Below are positions 12,132 to 27,410 of a stretch of DNA of 64,000 nucleotides, piece by piece (position 1 is the stretch's first letter; each line of letters begins with the position of its first letter). Location of the stretch: contig VZSF01001924.1 of the NCBI GenBank assembly GCA_013398295.1, positions 346,580 through 410,579 on the forward strand. Direction: 5' to 3'. The notes below the pieces were generated by a model. It was not told the origin of the DNA. It worked only from the letters and a program-made list of their open reading frames with translations, and made no database searches. The translations under genes were made by a program, and so were the position numbers. The stretch comes from Chionis minor. Taxonomy: Eukaryota; Chordata; Aves; Charadriiformes; Chionididae.

Positions 12132-15100
12132 TGTGACCGCTGTTTTGGGTGTTATCTAGTCCTTCTCTAGGAACTCCAGTTCTGTATTGGGTGTTGGTTT
12201 GACTACAACAGGACTCCCTGGGAATCCAGTACAATGTTGTCAAAATAAAAATCCAGCATTCTGGTGCTTAGAATAAGACAAAGTTTGTCTTGTTCTGCCA
12301 CTTCAATATTAGTTTTCAAATTCCTTTCTAGATCTAAGCAAATATTAGCCCTGATGTGCAGCTTGTCTTGCTGATGTTTACTACTGCATACTCATGATAC
12401 AGGGATAAGTTCACGTGGCACATCAATACAAGCTGCTTTTTATAATGAGACAGTCACTAGTAATTATAAACCTAATTAAGCAGCAATTGATTGTCCAGGT
12501 ACCCTGGAGCTAAACCTTTCTTTGATAGTCCTGATTGAGAGTTTCTGGCCTTTTCTACGTAAGAAGAAGGGCTTTATTTGCCACATGAAACAGGGAGAAT
12601 TTTAGGGGTTGATAGATCTGTCTTGGTGGACCTGCCGCAAATATATAAACAAAACAGAGATGTTGATTTAATTTTGGATACAGAAGTCTACCATTTAGAC
12701 TTGTGAAATGCTGGGGGACAGAATCTGAAACACAGGCATGAGACTTGTCATTGCTAGTTGTATGGGACTGCTACATAATAACACAAATACTGCTGTGCAG
12801 CTATTCAGATAAAAATAAGCAGTTAATGGAGGAGAAATTAATATATATGCTGAGATATTGAGATTTTAGCGCATTACCTAATGGGCTTAGCTTATCAGGG
12901 TGCTGTGCCTTAGTATTCAGGCAGACAACACAGTAGCAATAGGAGCTCCCAGCAAACACATGGACATTTACAGATGAACAGCATGGTGCTAGCTTTAGAG
13001 CAAAACATTCAGATGCTTTTTTCATTCCTGACCTAATATACTTCAAAATGCTGAGCAGGGCTCTTTCTGGAAAATGTAACTTGAAAGAGACTTGATCTAC
13101 CATGTACTGTCAAAACTGAGATTTTTCTCAAAGTACCGTTTTTACATCTGTTTTAATTCAAAAAGCCATTTCGTGTATCTCCTTCTTCACCTTTTCTGCA
13201 GCAGCCAAGTAGAGAAATAACTCACTCCTTTACACACATTTCACAATTATTACCTGAAATACATCAATAGTCCTGAAAGCAGGCACTAAACTCCACTTTT
13301 TCCATGTGTTTGCTTTAGCTGTTAACTTACAAAGTCATCTTTTAGTTTCTTGAAGATGCTGTTGTAAGCAAATCTGTTCTACTTGTTGTTGATCCTATTC
13401 TGAGGGGTTTAACTCTTTCCATAAACTGTGATACTACCTCATCCAGGCTTCTGGACTTCATTCTGCAGACTGAGCTCAGATCTACAAAGAAATCTGGAAT
13501 CGATTTTAATCAAGAGATTTTCAAGAAACTTGCACAAGAATTTTGGAAAAGCTGAAGAGTTCTTGTGAATTCTTGTTTCTGGAGTTCAGTTCTTTACTTG
13601 AACTCGTGTAGGCATCCCTCAGCTACGTGCTTATGAAATGGAGTGATTCAGATACTAATATCTCCTAGACTTAGATACATTTTTCCTTCCTTAAATAAGG
13701 AAATCTAGCTTGTTTTTTAAACAAGAGCAACAGTAATACTTCTCAGATGACCATTAACAAATGGATTTAAGCATAAAATTAGGGGTGATACGAACTGGTC
13801 TTCTTTGAGCAGATAGCAGACCTGGTCTAGTGGCTAACATTTAAACAATCAAAGTTTTAGTGTCAAGAAATAAAAAAAAATCTTACGGACTTTCAGTAAT
13901 CAAACACTTAGACGGGAATTTTGTTAATCACTTTGTTACAAATTCATTACTTTGGACAAAGGTGAAGTTCACCTGGAACGTTACATTATTGGTTTAGTTT
14001 AACAATGATTTTTTGATCTTTTCTGTTGTTGGGCTTTTGGGGTAGCTTGTTGTTGTTGTTGTTGTCATTTTCGCTAAAGCAAAAATCTAGCTTTTGTATA
14101 AGTCAACAGCTATTTCTGAGTCCAGTGCAGTGCATATGTGGGCAAATGCATAGATCATGACGTTAACTGAAACAGCCAAGCAAAGAGGCTATTTGCTTCA
14201 AAAGTAAAAAATTGTTACCAATAAGACTAGAGTGAAAAAGGGGAGATTTATGCTTATTTTTGCTTTGAAATAAAAATTCTAGAAAAGCATTTGTGTTTTC
14301 CCTCAGTGATTTTAACTTAACTGCATTTAAAAAAAAACACAAAGCAAACCCCCCCCTCCAGATAAACAAACAAACAAAAAACCAAGGCATATTGTAAGTA
14401 TTTTTCTTATTCCTTTTTTGTTTTCTCCAGCACCACTTTTAGGATTGAATGTCCCATATTAGATTTATTGCTGAAATAAGCTAGATTTTTAAATGCAAAG
14501 CAGAAGTCTTTTAAAGGCAGAGAAGATATAACTCCAACACCTAAGAACAGGCACGTCTGCGCCTCCCCCATGTCCCTGTCTAGCAAAGACAAAGCTTTAG
14601 AGATGGAAAAAACCAAATCTTCTCCATTCCTTTGACATCCTCTTTGGTATCACCTTTACTTTTTCAAGTTGAGGATTATAGTTGATTTTCCTGTGTTGGA
14701 TATTAATCCCACAGAGAATGCTTCTGTGTAAGCTTTTACTTGGTCCCCAATCCCCTTCCTTCCAGTGACTTTCGTGGCTTATTTTCTTCTGTGTCTTCTC
14801 TTTTTCCTTTTTAGCTAAGAGCAATAGCCCTGACACATTATGATGAGCCTCAGCTGTTCCTCAATTCAGGTTACACTCTTTAATGAAATCAAAGAAAAGC
14901 AGATGAGAGATCCTGAGAATAAAAAATTTAACTCAATAGCTACTACAAAAGGACATTAAATGGAAAAGAGGTTTGTAAGCTGAGAAAATTCAATTTGGAG
15001 CTGTTTAGGGAATAAGTTTGGCAAAGAAGTAGAAGAACATTTCATTCAGGGTAGTGGGAAGACCATGAAGAAATTTGAGGTGTTTGGGGATATGAACATA

Positions 15101-15794
15101 CAGGAAAAAATTTAAATAATCTCAAGGAAAGAGGTGAAATCAGAAGGCTATTGGAAAGTCTAAGTGAGAGAAAGACACTGAAACTTCCCAGCACTTTGAA
15201 ATTTGAACTCTTTAACCTATCAAAAGCATCAAAATGCACTCCTCTGTGCAGAGTACTGCAGAGTGGCCACAAACAGTTCTGCATAGGCTAAACTAGATAA
15301 ACCTCTCAGGTAAGTGATCCCCATATAGTCTTTTAAATGGTCATCAGACATCTTCAATATATACTAAAACAAATATGGTTTATTTATTTAATTACTATGT
15401 TTATCCAGCTTGCAGTTTTTTTGTACTTGCAGTATCAGCTCTTTCACAATGAAGATTTTCAGCCATGGAAACAAAACACTATTATTCTTCCAGGAGTTCC
15501 AGCTAAGTTCTTGCAGTTAATCAGCCTTGAAGACAATCAGTCTTTAATCAATCAGATAAAATATTAATATACTATTTCTTTTTATATGTATATTAAAAAT
15601 ATTGTCTATTTCAGACTCTGAAAAACAGACACAATTCCAAGTATGTCCACATTTTTTCTATTTTTCAATTTGCTTTTGTGAAGATGTCTGCAAATCAAAT
15701 CCAGCTTCCTTCTTTTTTCCAGCCTTCCCACTATTATGTCCCATGGTGTCATGTCTAAATTTTGATCCCGATTTTGTAAGAATAATAAAAAAGA
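12132..15794. other. Unannotated DNA with minor simple repeats
   Basis: No gene is recognised. There is a (TTG)n run at about 14046-14065 and an A-run plus C-run at about 14325-14385. A gtaagt at 15310 follows a stretch with stops in useful frames, so it is not taken as a donor site. Confidence 0.5.
14046..14065. repeat. (TTG)n microsatellite
   Basis: About six TTG/GTT trinucleotide units in a row. Confidence 0.8.
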
Positions 15795-15880
15795 AATCCC
15801 ACTCCTTTGGTGGGATTCTCACACCGTCCTCTGATGCATCTGCTACTAGCCACTGCCTGAGATAGGACTCTGTAACTGTG
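15795..15880 (+). mobile_element. Ancient CR1/L3-like LINE 3' UTR remnant
   Basis: The plus strand reads gggattctcacaccgtcct, ctgatgcatctgctactagc and cactgcctgagataggac in order. This matches my recollection of the end of old CR1/L3-like elements shared by reptiles and birds, in which a 'ttcctctgaagcatctggcac'-like block is followed by a 'ggccactg..ggagacagga' block. Divergence is high and the boundaries are fuzzy. The 82-codon minus-strand frame over the region is therefore not treated as a gene. The identification is from memory of the family, not a search. Confidence 0.5.
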
Positions 15881-16145
15881 GTTACAGGATGGCAATGTGT
15901 TTGCACATGCAGGAGTATACAGGGTCAGCACCTACAGTTACGAAATCCAATATTCAGAGACTGTATCATGTAAAATTTTACCTTCAAGTTTGGGATTTTT
16001 ATGCATATTAACTAAAGACCTCTCTATTAATGTAGACATGTCTATGGGGATAAAAGCTAAAAAAATCATTCCAAGCTTTAAAATTATAAAGCAATTCAGG
16101 CCTTTAAAATTTGTATTCTGTAATACTACTGACTTTGTATTGATA

Positions 16146-16197
16146 CATAGTACCTATGAAATGTTGAAATTCATAGTACCTATGAAATTTTGGTGGG
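16146..16197. repeat. Two-copy tandem duplication, 26-bp period
   Basis: catagtacctatgaaat occurs at 16146 and again at 16172 with intervening sequence of matching length. It is a local duplication. Confidence 0.85.
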
Positions 16198-19100
16198 GTG
16201 TATGAATACTAATCTCAAGTGGCAAGACCATAAATATGGTCTCCAATTAATTAAACCATCTCTTCCTTTGTTCTTGTACTATGAAATATCATGAAAATGA
16301 TAATTTCTCCTGTTTTTCTCATAAATATAATTCATTGAGGTTCTCAAAGTCTTGCAGGTTCAGAGTGAAGAGGAGTGGTGATTCTTCTGTATCTAAATCT
16401 CTCTATACCTCTCTATATGACCTGACCTACATACCTGCAATCTTGGGGTTACTTTCCATTATGTCAAGGTGAAAGTTAGATACAATTTCTAGTTCCCTTA
16501 TACTTACATTCCAAAACTGAATTTCACAAATAGTTACAGGCTATTCAGAAGCATAACTCTTGCTATGTCTGTACAGCCATGATTTTCAAGCTTTAATACT
16601 AATCACTGTGGAATCAAGTATCATAAATCTGTCCTGACACCAAGTCTCATCACACATCAAGTCTGTTGAGATGTCTCATTATCTTCTGTTTTCAGCAGCT
16701 CACCTCCACTCCTTATCGATGTCCACATAAAAACACAGAAGAGATTGAACAGATATGAAATGTTTTAAAATAACAAAATCTTAGGGAGAAAAAAAATAAT
16801 AAATCTTGCAACAAAATATGGCACTAGTCAGTGAGGTACCATGGTATTCAAAAGCTCTCAGTGACTGTCACAGAGAATCAGACCTTCAAGGTCCGGCTCC
16901 AGTGGGAAGAAGGAGAGAATACTACATGCACGTGCTTTTCCTGATCACCTCTGGCAGCCACAATGCTGAAACATGATGGAAACAAAATACAAAAATAAAT
17001 TGCTGTTTGCAAGTGTTTAACTTAGCATCAGTAGGAACCTACAAAGAGCAATTCATCCTTTCTATTTTGGGTAGCAAACTGAGGGTGGGATGAATCAGCC
17101 CCTGGGGGCGCTTTAATGACTAGCTGGTGATGAGATGACTACATGGTCAGATGACCCTCTTAGGCTAGATACCTACATTTTAGATGGTTTAAGGTAATGG
17201 GGATGAATCCAACACACTAATACACAGATGAATAATAAAAAGCGGGTAGGCATTTACATAGTCTAATAATGATGAAGTTGGCATAAAATCTTGACTGGAA
17301 TAGAATTAAAAGAGAATATTAAATTTGGGTTTAGTTGAACTCTGTATTAAATTGTATTTATCTTACTTTTTAACAAATGTTTCCAAAGATAGATGATTAT
17401 TTCTTGTACAAAAGGCAGCACATATGGCACCATTTGAGAGCTACAGCATGAAATGCCAGTTTCCTATAAATATAGACTTTGGGAAATTATCCTTAGAACC
17501 AGTAGCATATGAGGTAAATAATTTATAGGAATGCTAATTATTCATTAAAATTAGGAAAATGCTAGGAAAATATAATATCATATGTCTTTGATTAATCCAT
17601 TCTGTTCTCCCACACTTTTCATGGGTCTTTTATTAAATCCTATGGTTTTATTAATTGCAGAAGCCAAAAAGCAGAGCTAATGCAATTTCCTAATGGTGAA
17701 AATACCTCCTGAAATGTTTTTTTGAATACTAAGTCAGGAATAATTTAAGGTATATTGGTCTGAGTAAATGAGAATTAAGATGGTACATTTTAAACTAGCA
17801 GATGAGTTATGCATTTTCTGAAAAGCTGGAAATTTGGTATTAGGAAAATATTATTATATTCGCTTTAGGGAGGTTATCGGAAAAATAGAAATGGCTTGAA
17901 TGCATTAAAACTAGTCAAAGGTCATATACATTTTTAGGAATGTCTTTAAATCACTTATTGGTGTGATAACTGCTGATACGTCATTTAAAAAACCAAATAC
18001 CTCAAACCAGGACACATGACTGTCTAGGGTAAGAAGGAACAAAAAAGATGTAGAACAATGCATACAGTAAGGACTAAGAACTACATTTACAAGAAAATCT
18101 AAGTGCTGCAAAGATGACAATAGTATAAAGCACAGGAAGAATGAGACCTTCCTGCCAAACAGCACAGTCCAGAATGGTGTTCATTGATCCACCAATGTTA
18201 CTGAGTAGAAAGCATGGCACTACATCTTAAATACTGCCTGTTCCTTTATTCCTGTAATATCTCCTTTCCTATTGTGATAGGTGGTTGGTTGCTAATTCCA
18301 CTAGAGTTGCAGGTCCGAGCCTCACTGAAAAATAAGAGAGAAGCAATACTTTTTGTTTAAACTGAGCTCTGTAGAAGCTGTGCAAGCTTTGGCTTTGCAG
18401 GGACATTCTGAAAAAAAGGTCTGGTGAATGGCCAGCACATTATATGCATGAGACTGAGCTTTAACTGACTTGGCCCAGTGAGGTGGCAACAGGTCTGCTG
18501 TCACAAAAAGGGTTAGGGAACAACAGTATTTGGTGACTAAGAGTTGCTTTAAAGCTGGACTTCTTTTTTTTAATTGTCAGTTGGGTAATTCAGACTATTT
18601 GCGCTTTGTGCCCAGGAACCTTCACAGATGTCCTCTTCTTCTGTCCTTTCTTCTAGATCATATGAATCTGTAACGTGGGGCTAGCAACATCTGTGCTGGT
18701 GGGAAAGGAAGAATTAAAATGAATCTCTGTAGAGGTATTATAGTAGAAGTCAGTAGGGATGTTCCCATTAAAGCTATCTGACTTTTATTTTCAGTCATTT
18801 TTAGCCTTGTGCTAAACCTTGTTGAACAGAATTTGTTTGTGACAGCTATCTGCAGCAGTTCAGATGGATTTATGGTTGCTATTCTTTTTTAAAAAAAACC
18901 CCATACATAATGTTCCTGCATAAATATGGAGAACATATTAGCTTTCACAACATGAAATCTGGAAATCTTTCAATCTAGTGCTTGATTCAATAAGAAAGGT
19001 GGAATTTGCAATGAGAACTGTGCTTTCTGTCTCAAATAAAATTAATCTCAATTTTGTAAGGTAACAAAGCTTTTGAAAAAAATACAGTTTTCACATGAGA

Positions 19101-22100
19101 GCTAAGACTTCTGAGATTTCAGTGACTAAACCAAAGTAATAAAGTACCAAAACTGTGCTACCCTTAAGTCAATGAGAGGCCAAAGATTTTCTATGCCACT
19201 CCATGCTTGGGCATGCCACCTTGTCCCTTCTTTGCTCAGATCCCACCCCTACAGCAAAGAAGAGGCTTTATCAGAAAGCAGAGGTCCAAAAGGAAGATGC
19301 TCAGAGAAAAAGCACGGGACTGGAAATTGTCACACTGAAGTTAGTGTGACTGAACAAGGAGCCTTACTCTGAAATGAGGATTCTAAGAAGGAAAAACCCA
19401 AGATTTGCTATGGAGGAAAATGAGACTGAGAGGAGTAGCCAGAAGTTCAAGACAGACTGGTAGTTCAGAACAGAGCCTTTATGGGAATAAACGTGATATG
19501 ATAACTATGTCACACTCCCTGCACTGATAGGATGGCAAACTGTCAGGGTGAATCAGTACTAGGGAATGAAGGAATACCATTTGTGTAAGCCTTTTTCACT
19601 GCAAAACTGGAAATTGTACACTGAATAAGTAGACAGAGGATGGTTAAGAGGAATAAGCAGTATCTTGATGAATTAACCCTGTTCCTACTTCTACTACAAA
19701 AGATCCGTGGCAATATTTTAAGTCATTGAGAGCTGAAGTTTTTAAACACTGGTCATTACTGATGTGCAGGCTTAACTTGCAGAAGGTTATCTTCAGAACC
19801 TCTGAGAGCTCACAGCTGCAGTTGTGTATAAGAACTGCTCTGAAAATAGAAAATGCATTAATGTTAACTGTGTTAATAAGTTTGATTTCAAACTGTGTTT
19901 CTTTGTAATTCCCCTCAGTTTTGTTTAACAAAATTGCCACCCCTTCCTCTTACTAAGATACTATGAAGAGTCCCATTAATGTTTATGAAACATTCATTAC
20001 TGTAGTGATCACTGCTATAGAAAAGCTGAAGAAATATTTCATCATTATATTTTTGAATGGTGTAAGGCGTATTTGCTAGGGAGCCACAGTGTGAGCAAGA
20101 CACGTGAAATAATACTTGGGTTAGCTTATTTAACAATGTGCTGAAAGTGGCTGTGGATGATGGAAAAATGGTATTAGAATGTAGGACAAATAAAAACACT
20201 AGCAAACTTAATTTGGTATTTCCAAATTTTTTTAACTTCTGATATTATAGCTTTAAGATGTGTTAAGAATGTGTTTGTGTGTAACATTATTGTGCATAAT
20301 ATTATTGTTGTTATCAAGTGTGACTGGATATTCCATATTTAGGCTAAAGGAGGGAACATTTAAATGGTAGCTTGTTTAGTGTTGTTGGAACGACACAAGA
20401 TGGTGTCAGAGCCCTGATCAGATTGGCAAGGCCTCAGAAGTTGACTTACTAAGGGAGAGTCTAGGACATGATGTTTGGAACAATGATGACTTTTATCATA
20501 TTTGAATATGTCTGAGTGAAAACAAAAGCAAACCCTTCCCTCCAGGAAAAAAAAAAAAAGGCAGAATTGGTCATTACTGCTAGTGAACCACAATGGGTCA
20601 TGAGGTTGATGGTAAGTCAAAATTTGATTTTTTTTTTTTAAACAGTGTTCAGGGAAATAAGCTACTTCTTTTCTACTCCTTTAAGAACTGTGTATCAAAA
20701 CAGAAATAAGACACTTTAAAACTAGGGACAGTTTGTATTTTTTACTTCCCTTCAGAAAAACATCCTTTTAAGATCTCAAAGACTAGCTGATCACTTGTGA
20801 ACTCAGATATTCTAGTTATAGGGAGATGTTAAACATGTAGAAAAAACCCTTAATGTTCTGTCCACGGGATTGCAATGGAAAAGGACCAAAGCTTTTCTGT
20901 AATGGAGAACATAAGCTTATATAAACAACTGTAGGATGTGTAAGGGATCACATTAATGTCAGAGACTAAAGCATGTGAGTCTGTGGGTGTCCCCCACCCA
21001 AGAGGGGTTAAAAGAGTCATCTCTCTCTGTTGATTATGTTAGATGCGATATGTCTGATAATGTATTAATCTAAAGCTTTAAGGCTTTGGGTAGACAGCTG
21101 CTGGGTCCAAGAATATTTTATTCTCCTTTTGATACCTATCTTCACTTTGTAGCATGGGATGATAAAATAGCATAAAGCATCAGAGACTGGTTGCAACTAG
21201 AGATAGGATGTTAGGCAAGTTCCTACAGGCCATAAAAACCCTTTTCAGCTGGGGCAAGATCGGTGCTGGAGTCATTGTCAAGAAGGTATGTCCTATAGGT
21301 CAAATCTTGCAATTTCTTTGATCTCACTTTTTTTTGGGTGATTGTAAGCCTAATACCTAGAATTATTTAGGAATATTTCACTTAATATATCCTCTTAGTT
21401 TACAAGTGTCTAAGCAATGGCAACAGCTTTCTCTTTCTCTGGGCACGGTTACTTGTTTCTCTCATTTTTTGTCCTTTTTTTTTTTTCTTTTTTAAACTTA
21501 GACCTTAGTCTGCCTGATGTTATGTGCTTCGTTCATGCACCGGGGACCATGGTTCTGATGGACTTACGTAGTTGCCTGGACTTGTCTAATCTAGGCTTTT
21601 GATGACCTCACATGTTGTCATGCTGTGTAAATATATAAATATTCACATTATAATCTTAAAAGATGTTTTTCGTTTTCTGATGAAAGAATCAGTGAGATTT
21701 CTTTGTCCTTACTGACTCTGATTATACCAGTAACATTATAGTCTGTCATCGCAGAAAGAGATGCATGTGTCAGTGTCCTGCTGCTCATGTTCATTTTGCA
21801 AACAGTAAGAGAAAGTTTGTTGAATTTAAATGTTTACAGCATACTAGTTTATCACCATCTTGCAGGTTAAAAAGCCACCACATCAACTGCTGCATTTTTC
21901 CCAGCAGAAAACAGGTGTATGTTGATTACTTCGTCAGCAAGGAGACAGCGACTTGGGCTCCCACTTACAGTGTCATTACCGTGTAAACTTGCTGTTGAGA
22001 AACGATGACAAGCTGATGTGTAGAGAATGAAAGATAAAGTTTCCAGGTGTCTATCCAGTTCACAGTGTGAACTGACAAAACCTTCACATCCCTCCATGGA

Positions 22101-25100
22101 TTTTAACACTATATCACAATTAAGACTATTTTGGTTTCCCGAGTAACGATGAAAAAAAAAAAATTAAAAAATGGAAAGGCCAAAAGAGACAGGACAGGAT
22201 TAACATCTTTTGCCAATTCAAGTTTTAATCCAGACAAGTGAAAAAAATGCATTTAATGTTTTTGCACATGACTTTAAGGACATTGCTTCTGTGCTTAAAA
22301 TTAAGCATGTGCTCATGGGCTGGCCTGGATCTTCAGTTTACTTTCTGAAAAGAAACCACCTGCCTAAAGCTGATAAATCATACAAACATTCAGCAAGTTT
22401 TGTTTAACTATAAACCTTTCATACTCTGATACAAGCAAAAGAGTTATGATAACATCAAAAGGAAACATATTATTGATTAAATAGCTTTATGTATTTCTTC
22501 CTAACATGGAAAAACTCTTTGAAAATAATTAAATAATGTAAAAAAAATGCATCAATGTAAAATAGTACTATGAGAACATGATTTATTAATTTTGTTATAC
22601 CATTGCACTTATAACCAGTAATGCAGTATGTATACTTAGGCTGCCTTGGGCAATTAATTTTGATTTCAGTTGTGGGGGTTTTGTGGTTTTTTTTTTACTT
22701 CACTAAACCAGGTGGTAAAGTATAAACTAAAGCTGTAAAGAACTATTTGAAAATTATTTAAATGCATTTTGCACTTTTTAAGAAATAAATACTTTGAGAA
22801 AATGTATAATGAAGACTGCAACAGAAGGTGTAAAAGAAGAAGAAATATTAATACTTAAAATATGAATAAGCTTTCTAGTATCTAAAAGGAAAATAAAATA
22901 ATAAAAATAAATATCTTTTTATCACATCAAACTAAACCTCTACCAGAAACTACCAGAAACAATATGTATATGAATCCCTACTATAGATGATTGACAGATG
23001 ACATTTTTAGGTTCTGTCACTGCTTTACTTTTGTGTAGAAAACACAAACAAAATTAGAATATGAGGCAGGCACAGACAGGGCTTGCAACATGTCAACATA
23101 TGTCGTCAACATGGAAAAGGACCAGGACCACCACCACAGCCTGTTCCCTCTCTTGGTATCTATCTGTATCACCTAAACACAATAATCTTGTCAATGACAG
23201 CAGGCCCATGAAAGCAGCAAGAAATGTAAATTATTTTGGTTCTTAGTAGATTATAAAGCTACAGTTTTGCAAGAAAACTAGAAACAGGATAATTCCCAAT
23301 CTTCTTACAGTTACTCTTACCATTCCTTATGTTTGCTGTTAATTACAAGCACCACTTAAACACCTCTTATTTGATTTTTACCAGAAGTTAACATGAATAT
23401 CTGTCTTCTCTTTAGAAAACTCTGATCAAGATTGAGTTAATGTGTTATTTTTACTATAATATAATATAAATTAACATGACTCTATATGGCATAAAATTCA
23501 AGGCAAAACATTGTGGTTTATGACACTTGTCACCGCATGATGATGTAAACTAAAAATGTAACGGAAGATTTAGCAACAGGGACATTTCAAATGTCCTTTA
23601 GAATCTTGTTTTATTAATTTCTAACCAGAAGATATAAAGGTTGTGGGTATAATTTTATACTAGTAAGCTGGATCTAAAACTTTACCATTTACCGCCTACT
23701 GTTTTACTGCATTAGTTTATCTAGATGAAATATTCTGTAAACTGCTAGATATTTAACTAGCTAAAAGTATACTTGAACTACTTGAATGTTGCAGCAGGAG
23801 GCCTGTCTTTTGCCACTTAGCTGTATGCAATGCTACATTGCCTAGCAGCAATTAATGTAAAAGTGATGGATGAATAGCTCATAGGTAAAAACTTACAGTT
23901 CCATGTTCATCCATTAAAAATCATGATTTTAAAGTGGCCTAAACAGATTAAGGAAAGAGACATATGGGCTGCTTTTGTACTGGACAATTCCACAGCGTCA
24001 GACAAGATTGCCATGCAGTGGTACTTCATTTGCCATGCTGCTAAATTTTTGACATAATCCCTGACATGGTTTTGATTTATACCAGGCAATACTACCTGAA
24101 AAATTCCTGAGGGCAGCTGAGCAATTAACACGGGCCATGGACCATTCCCAACAAGCAAGTTGTATACTACTACCTCATTTTGGAGAGTGAAAAAATTTGG
24201 TAGTATGGATGCATGAAGTCATTACATACAAGTAGACCTCAGTGTCAGAGAACACCCTGGATATATTCAACTGATTAATATGGGCAGTAACTCAAGTAGA
24301 CCCAATGTGATTTGCATTTAGCTACGTAAAAGTCTAAGCGATCTGCTTAGGATTCGTCTACTGCCATACGAGAGAGTTGGTCTCCTCTAGAAGCTGATTC
24401 CTCCCAACTGTTGTAGACACCTATGGAATATCTTTCACAGGAATAGTGGGTCTGACTGGCAAATCTTATATTAGTCGCCCAACTTTAGATGGTCAGGGTA
24501 AAGTTAGGCACAGTCTGGGAACTAGGAAGTTTCTGATCATCAGGTCATGTCCATCCTTTCCAGCCAGTCACCACCCTTTCCTGCTCTCTTCCTCCAATTT
24601 TCTTTAACAGAAAGATTAGTTCGGTACTTTCTGTGGGTCTTTAAAGAACAAGAAACTGCTTCATTTTTTATTGCAAGACATTTTTACTGTCTAAAAGGAA
24701 GAAAATTTACTGATGCTGGTTTTTCATGTGCATCTACAGTTGTTTAAATACTATGGATATATTTTTCTCAATGGCAGAACTAACCACCCTCAAGTTTATG
24801 TTTTCCTCTCCAGGAAACTAGTGGAACTCTAGCTCTGTAAGCAGAATTTGTATTTCTCGCTACATTAATAGCATAATTTTTATTCATCTCTGTTACTGTA
24901 GAGCCCTGGGCACAGGTCCTGGTGTCCACCTGTGCTAATGCTTTTGGTTTTTTACATTTTCTTCTAAAACTTAACTCTGCACTTTATGGCCAGTGAGAAT
25001 ATATCACTGTGAGCAACCACTCACAAAATAATTCATCATCTCTACATAATTTTATCATTTTCCTTGTAACTCTTCTGTTGTGATGCACTTCTTCAACTAG

Positions 25101-27410
25101 TTTTAGCTATATTTTTCATGTGATATGTTTCCCAATTATGATAGTAATAATTATAAATATATTGCTTGGAAATTTCTGATGCAGGTCAGAGGAAAAGGAG
25201 GAGGGGGAAAAAAAGTGCATAGGTCATACAGTAATGCAGTGCGATGGTGCATTGCTGTATTGTCCATATGAAGGGGATGCTGCTCGGAAAGCATTTTGCT
25301 TTGAGAAGTGTAAATGGGAAGAAAGAGTAAGGTTATCAATAAGATGGGAAGAAGTTCTCTTCAGTGTCGGCTCATTTCCTTTCAGTTTCTAAGTTGTGCA
25401 TCTGACAAGTAAAACAGCCCAAGAACTTACGGTGTCGATCATCCTCTGGGTCCCTCATCTAAAATGGTACGAATTGTCCCAGCTCCATCCGCTGCTGCAC
25501 AGGGCAAGACCTGATCTGTTACATCCCACTTCACCTCAAGTACCTTCTGCTTCTCCACTTAGTACACAGATCTCAGTATATGCCTGTAATACTACCTCCT
25601 TTTCTTCCCTATGCTTTTGCCCGCTAATTATCATTGCCTAAGACTAAGCTTTCAGACTAATTACAGTTCAAATTGTGAGTGAAGTCCAACTGGGCAGAGG
25701 TACATGTGGAAAGGTCTGGAACTCATTTTCTTCCTGCTTTCTACTCTGGGTCTGTTCATGCCTCCTGACCCACAAGAGTATTTGTGGCGATACAAGCAGT
25801 TTTAAATGCCAGGAAAGGTGTAGCATTAATGAAAAACAAGATAATTGATGGAGAAGTTCCTTTAACTGTTCCTCTTAAATATCAGGTGAATGAGCCCATT
25901 TTGGGAAAATAAGTAAATCTTTTTCTTCAGCATTTTACAGATTCTGCGGAAATTTCATGTACATTTTTTTCCTGATTCTTTTTCTATATCTCTCTGCTAA
26001 AACTGTATTAAGATGCAGGCTAGATAGTCAAAATGTGCTAAGCTGAAAAATCCTCGCTGCTGGACAGCTTTCTAGGAGATTCTAGCAGTATTCAGCTGAC
26101 TAAACTTGGAATTCTTCTCTTGTTATTTTTCCTTTAAGAAAAACCAAGCTTTTAAAAGTAAAATGTTGTAACCCTGTGTAGTCAAAGCTTCTATTATGTT
26201 TAAGAAACATTTTCAAATGAATGGGGTCTCATAGGTGGCAGATAGAGTTAGTCACAGTGGATAAGTGCCATAGCCTATTGGTTCTGCTATGACAATCAGC
26301 TGCTCTTTGGTTAACAGTGTAGGTAATTACACCGTTACATTTAACAATGCAGTAAGATGCATGTGAGGAGTTTACTGTTCTGTAAGAAAAATTGTTTTCT
26401 TCTGAATATATTTTACACAATGAGGGATTTTCCTAAAATTTGATGTCCTGGGTACTTTTTTTAATGAAAACTCAAATTCTAGAAGACACAGCAAAAGCTG
26501 CAGGAAGTCCATTGCCAGGTTCTAAATCCTTTTCAGGCAGCAGATTTTCTTTACCTACAGTTTCTTATTGTCTCGGAGCATGAGTGTTAAACAGGATGAA
26601 TTTGAATCAATAATGCTGAAGGAAAAGTGTGAAAACATAACAATTACTGCAACATGGTGGGATAGATCACACAGCCTGAATGTTAATATGGGTGGATATA
26701 CATTGTATTAATGGGAATGAAAATAGGATTGGGTAGAGGAGACTCTTTCTGTAGTCTGTTTTCACATCAAGAACACTTTAAAAACAAATCAAAGCTGAAA
26801 AGAAATATATATTTGATATTTTCTTAGAATATAGTAATTAAAGTCAAATGTCTGTGACAGAAAAGTCAAATATGTATGTGAATTTTCTTTTAATGTTCTG
26901 CTTTTTCAAATAGCCATGACTCTGAACTCTTACCTCTTCAACTACGGCCATGGACTAACTTTCAAAAAGAGGAACACTCAGGATCAAGAATAAGTGTGGA
27001 AATTTACTTTCCACATTTCTAACATAAAAGCTATCGCTGTTCTAAGCAGAGGGACAGATCACATGATTTTTAGTGGTCTTGCCAGCCTAAATGGTTGTAT
27101 CATTAAAAATGTACACACGTATGTTTCAATAGTTTAGATATTTTTGAAACCATTTGAACCATTGCATCAAAGATCTTGACCTGGAAAAGACTCCCTAGTC
27201 AGCATTTGAACTTTTGTAGAAACCTTTTTATGTTAACGAAGAATGTGTCTGCCCATAGTATTGAATGTTAAATATGCTTTTATGTTTTTGCTATCTCTCA
27301 TGTTGGGAAACTGTAGTGACTAATTAAGGAGGCTCAGGAAAAACTGCAACTTTAAAAAAAATTTTTTGCAAAATATGCAAAATTATTTTTATAGAGGACA
27401 CCAGACTTAC
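16198..27410. other. Long unannotated AT-rich stretch
   Basis: About 11 kb without a recognisable gene, RNA or transposon. The interval 20,950-21,290 contains a C/G-rich inverted motif (gggtgtcccccaccc at about 20987) and a cataaaaaccc sequence that superficially recalls an LTR promoter, but no LTR ends or target duplication could be found. Confidence 0.45.

Noticed and set aside
15658..15906. 82-codon minus-strand frame
   Set aside because: It overlaps an ancient LINE tail oriented on the plus strand; the frame is incidental.
20950..21290. LTR-like stretch with a cataaaaaccc promoter-like motif
   Set aside because: No LTR termini, target duplication or match to the LTRs elsewhere in the window.
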